Source of the DNA: DASWVC01 sp036401335
Lineage (GTDB): Bacteria; Verrucomicrobiota; Verrucomicrobiia; Chthoniobacterales; JAFAMB01
Length of the DNA stretch: 8,038 nucleotides
NCBI GenBank assembly: GCA_036401335.1
Contig: DASWVC010000070.1
Location: 1-8,038, forward strand
Direction of reading: 5' to 3'
Below the pieces are notes generated by a model that worked only from the letters and a program-made list of their open reading frames with translations, ran no database searches and was not told where the DNA came from. Below are positions 6,211-8,038 of this stretch, piece by piece; within the stretch, counting starts at the first letter, position 1, and each line of letters starts with the position of its first letter. The position numbers and the translations under genes are program-made.

Positions 6211-6244
6211 GGTCCGGTAGGGCGGCGAGTCCCTTCGCCGCCGG
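6211..6244 (+). repeat. 34-bp REP-like hairpin repeat, copy A
   Basis: This copy begins six bases after the tsaB stop codon. It contains a perfect 8-bp stem, GGCGGCGA/TCGCCGCC, with loop GTCCCT, preceded by GGTCCGGTAG. The same 34 bases occur inverted at 6405-6438 and in this orientation at 8004-8037. The hairpin may end or protect the 3' end of the CPBP-thiL-tsaE-tsaB transcript, as REP elements do in other bacteria, though no T-run follows. Confidence 0.85.
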
Positions 6245-6245
6245 G

Positions 6246-6327
6246 TTGTGTGCGTCAAGTTCTGCAATAACGGGGTGGCTTGCGAGTTGTGCGCGTCAGG
6301 TCCTGCAATAACGGGGTGGCGTGCGGC
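6246..6327. repeat. Two-copy 41-bp tandem repeat
   Basis: Units 6246-6286 and 6287-6327 agree at 35 of 41 positions, with an identical 18-base core, CTGCAATAACGGGGTGGC, at 6262-6279 and 6303-6320. The array lies between the two inverted 34-bp repeats. It has no start-stop structure suggesting a peptide, and its function is unknown; two units are too few for a CRISPR array. Confidence 0.75.
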
Positions 6328-6404
6328 TGGTTTTTTGATCCTTTGTTACTTCTGTTTTCTGTTTTTGTTGACGAGTTCAGGCGGCCTCAGCCGTGCGGGC
6401 GGGA
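6328..6404. other. Spacer with T-rich stretch between the inverted repeats
   Basis: From about 6331 to 6372 the plus strand is unusually T-rich (TTTTTTGATCC, then TTTTCTGTTTTTGTTG) compared with the GC-rich surroundings. No hairpin precedes the first T-run closely enough to make a good intrinsic terminator. A TTGACG at 6368-6373 has no matching -10. No gene is seen. Confidence 0.35.
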
Positions 6405-6438
6405 CCGGCGGCGAAGGGACTCGCCGCCCTACCGGACC
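6405..6438 (-). repeat. 34-bp REP-like hairpin repeat, copy B (inverted)
   Basis: This is the exact reverse complement, over all 34 bases, of copy A at 6211-6244. Identity stops sharply at both ends, which defines the unit. Copies A and B together enclose about 160 bases, giving the pair a paired-REP (BIME-like) or MITE-like look. No clear target-site duplication flanks the pair. Confidence 0.85.
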
Positions 6439-6540
6439 GCCGCTCGATCCGGTGCCCTTGGACGGCCCAAAGGTCCTGGTCTTAGTGCCCGCAGCGTGTC
6501 GGTGTAATGCAGCATCGAGCCGCAGCACACTCCCTCCCCA
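6439..6540. other. Intergenic spacer upstream of argG promoter, no feature recognised
   Basis: About 100 bases of moderately GC-rich sequence between repeat copy B and the argG promoter. No open frame with a credible start, no RNA gene and no strong hairpin is seen. Confidence 0.4.
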
Positions 6541-6549
6541 TTGATCACG

Positions 6550-6578
6550 TTGTTACCATTCATCCAATTGATACAATT
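6550..6578 (+). promoter_or_regulatory. Predicted argG promoter with overlapping palindrome
   Basis: TTGTTA (6550-6555) and TACAAT (6572-6577), 16 bases apart, form a good sigma70-like promoter in a locally AT-rich stretch. The -10 lies within a small palindrome, AATTG-ATA-CAATT (6566-6578), that could be a repressor site. Transcription would start near 6584, giving a leader of about 45 bases. I see no full ArgR box, so arginine control through ArgR is not supported. Confidence 0.5.
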
Positions 6579-6602
6579 TCTTCTCCCGTCTCGACGAACC
6601 GG

Positions 6603-6628
6603 GGCGGATGTGCATTGGTGCATCCGCC
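6603..6628 (+). promoter_or_regulatory. Leader hairpin abutting the argG start codon
   Basis: GGCGGATG (6603-6610) and CATCCGCC (6621-6628) are perfect 8-bp inverted arms. In RNA the stem can extend by U-G, G-U and C-G pairs to close an AUUG loop. The 3' arm ends at the base before the argG ATG, and the only purine-rich ribosome-binding candidate (GGGGCGG, 6601-6607) lies in the 5' arm. The structure may control argG translation or occlude the start. Confidence 0.55.
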
Positions 6629-7915
6629 ATGAAAATCGTCGTCGCGTACTCAGGGGGACTGGACACTTCGGTGATCCTGAAATGGATCAAGGAAACTTAC
6701 GACGCAGAGGTCATTGCGTTTTGTGCCGACGTCGGGCAGGGAGAGGAGTTGGACGGCCTGGAAGAGAAGGCCCTAAAGACCGGGGCTTCCAAGTGTTACA
6801 TCGACGACCTGCGGGAAGAGTTTGCCCGGGACTTTATTTTCCCGATGTTCCAGGCGTCTGCGTTGTACGAGAACCAGTATTACCTTGGCACGAGCATTGC
6901 ACGCCCGCTGATCGCCAAACGGATGGTTGAGATTGCCCGCACCGAAGGGGCGCAAGCCGTTGCCCACGGTGCCACTGGGAAAGGCAATGACCAGGTCAGG
7001 TTCGAGCTCACCGCGGCCGCGTTGGCCCCGGAAATCGAAGTGATCGCACCATGGCGACAGGAGCGGTTCCGGGAAAGTTTTCCCGGCCGGTCCGAGATGA
7101 TCAAGTATGCCGAACGGCAAGGCATCCCCGTCGCGGCCAGCGCGAAGAAATCGTACTCGATGGACCGTAACCTTCTCCACATCAGTTATGAAAGCGGGGT
7201 GCTTGAAGACCCGTGGATTGATGCGAGCGCGGAAGGCATGCGCGACATGTACCGGTTAAGTGTTTCCCCGGAAGAAGCTCCTGACCGGGCGGAATACCTG
7301 GAGCTGGAGTTCGCTGCCGGAATCTGTGTCGCCCTGGGTCACCCAGACCTCAGCACGCTGTTAACACGCCTGGGCTATACCGGAAATCCGTCCACCACCC
7401 AGGAAGGGCGGGTTCAGTTATCGCCGTTCTGGGTGATGAAAACCTTAAACTTCTTGGGTGGCCGCAACGGTGTTGGGCGGGTCGATATGGTTGAGAACCG
7501 GTTTGTCGGCATGAAAAGCCGGGGCGTGTACGAAACCCCCGGCGGCACGATCTTGTTGTTCGCCCACCGGCAACTCGAATCCCTGACGATGGATCGCGAA
7601 GTCATGCACCTTCGTGACGGGCTTGGTCCGAAGTATGCGGAGCTGGTCTACAACGGATTCTGGTTTGCGCCGGAACGCGAGGCCCTTCAGGCGTTAATTA
7701 CCGAATCGCAGCGCCACGTCAGCGGGGTGGTCCGGGTAAAGCTGTACAAGGGCAACGTCATCGCCGCAGGCCGCAAATCGCCCGTGAGCCTTTACAATCC
7801 CGACATCGCGACTATGGAAGCGGACCCCACGCAGGCTTACAACCAGTCCGACGCCACCGGCTTCATCGCCCTGAACGCCTTGCGCCTTAAGGTGGGCACT
7901 CGCGTGCACGGATGA
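6629..7915 (+). CDS. argG: Argininosuccinate synthase ArgG
   Basis: ArgG joins citrulline and aspartate, with ATP cleaved to AMP and pyrophosphate, to make argininosuccinate, the penultimate step of arginine synthesis in the cytoplasm. The 428-residue product begins MKIVVAYSGGLDTS, with the PP-loop SGGLDTS at 8-14. Other family blocks are ADVGQGEE (33-40), the HGATGKGNDQVRFE block (113-126), SYSMDRNLLHIS (175-186), ESGVLEDP (188-195), NGVGRVDMVENRFVGMKSRG (280-299), YETPGGTILLFAHR (301-314) and YNGFWFAPE (341-349). All look intact. It is somewhat longer than the usual 400-residue form. The ATG at 6629 matches the family N-terminus; the in-frame ATG at 6608 would add seven residues (MCIGASA) and lies inside the leader hairpin. 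It appears to be a single-gene unit, flanked by REP-like repeats on both sides. Confidence 0.97.
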   Translation: MKIVVAYSGGLDTSVILKWIKETYDAEVIAFCADVGQGEELDGLEEKALKTGASKCYIDDLREEFARDFIFPMFQASALYENQYYLGTSIARPLIAKRMVEIARTEGAQAVAHGATGKGNDQVRFELTAAALAPEIEVIAPWRQERFRESFPGRSEMIKYAERQGIPVAASAKKSYSMDRNLLHISYESGVLEDPWIDASAEGMRDMYRLSVSPEEAPDRAEYLELEFAAGICVALGHPDLSTLLTRLGYTGNPSTTQEGRVQLSPFWVMKTLNFLGGRNGVGRVDMVENRFVGMKSRGVYETPGGTILLFAHRQLESLTMDREVMHLRDGLGPKYAELVYNGFWFAPEREALQALITESQRHVSGVVRVKLYKGNVIAAGRKSPVSLYNPDIATMEADPTQAYNQSDATGFIALNALRLKVGTRVHG

Positions 7916-7949
7916 AGAACGTGTCCGTGTGGGGGCAATGACCTCAAGG

Positions 7950-7978
7950 CAGGGGCCTCTGGGCCTGAAAAGGCCCTG
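7950..7978 (+). terminator. Putative terminator hairpin after argG
   Basis: GGGCCT (7961-7966) pairs with AGGCCC (7971-7976) around a GAAA tetraloop, a stable GNRA-type hairpin 46 bases after the argG stop. An upstream CAGGGGCCT (7950-7958) could compete for the same 3' arm, so two alternative stems are possible. No T-run follows, so factor-independent termination is not certain. Confidence 0.4.
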
Positions 7979-8003
7979 ATCTCGGCGCGTGGAGGCAACC
8001 GGG

Positions 8004-8037
8004 GGTCCGGTAGGGCGGCGAGTCCCTTCGCCGCCGG
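8004..8037 (+). repeat. 34-bp REP-like hairpin repeat, copy C
   Basis: All 34 bases are identical to copy A at 6211-6244 and in the same orientation. It lies about 90 bases after argG at the window edge, so a partner further right cannot be excluded. Copies B and C flank argG in opposite orientations. Confidence 0.85.
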
Positions 8038-8038
8038 G

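Noticed and set aside
6246..6327. CRISPR array
   Set aside because: Only two directly abutting units with no spacers between them and no cas genes nearby; it is a plain tandem duplication.
6550..6600. ArgR box upstream of argG
   Set aside because: Only a partial ATTCAT-like half-site (6558-6563) is present; no paired 18-bp box could be made out.

Overview
The window is GC-rich, tightly packed chromosomal DNA from a bacterium. The thiL-tsaE-tsaB gene order, the style of the dispersed GC-rich hairpin repeats, the weak or absent Shine-Dalgarno sequences and the GTG starts would fit a member of the Verrucomicrobiota or a related soil or aquatic lineage. That placement is inference from general resemblance, not a demonstrated match.

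Layout, left to right. (1) 1-1449 (+): the 3' part of a gene for a large conserved soluble protein of unknown function, closed at the left window edge and followed by a GC-rich hairpin. (2) 1512-2012 (-): a small HD-domain phosphohydrolase-like protein, convergent with the first gene. (3) 2013-2191: a regulatory spacer with two abutting palindromes, a plausible promoter and an operator-like inverted repeat. (4) 2192-2832 (+): a two-gene type II toxin-antitoxin module, with a Phd/YefM-like antitoxin and a VapC-like PIN toxin sharing one base at the stop/start junction. (5) 2851-3387 (-): a YfcE/MJ0936-type metallophosphoesterase. (6) 3388-3536: a divergent intergenic region holding a striking 30-bp imperfect inverted repeat, each arm made of two copies of a TGCCAC motif. 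(7) 3537-6205 (+): a four-gene overlapping operon: CPBP-family membrane protease homologue, thiL, tsaE and tsaB. (8) 6206-6628: a repeat-rich spacer of about 420 bp with two inverted 34-bp REP-like hairpin repeats around a 41-bp tandem duplication, then the argG promoter and a leader hairpin that abuts the argG start codon. (9) 6629-7915 (+): argG, followed by a hairpin and a third identical copy of the 34-bp repeat at the right edge.

Functionally this is mainly housekeeping: thiamine diphosphate synthesis (ThiL), t6A tRNA modification (TsaE, TsaB) and arginine synthesis (ArgG). A toxin-antitoxin module is set among them. The thiL-tsaE-tsaB order resembles that of Bacillus subtilis (thiL-ydiB-ydiC), but no rimI or tsaD follows; the operon ends at the repeat region. 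I see no clearly new multi-gene system. The most unexplained structures are non-coding: the paired TGCCAC repeats, the REP/tandem-repeat cluster and the hairpin touching the argG start.
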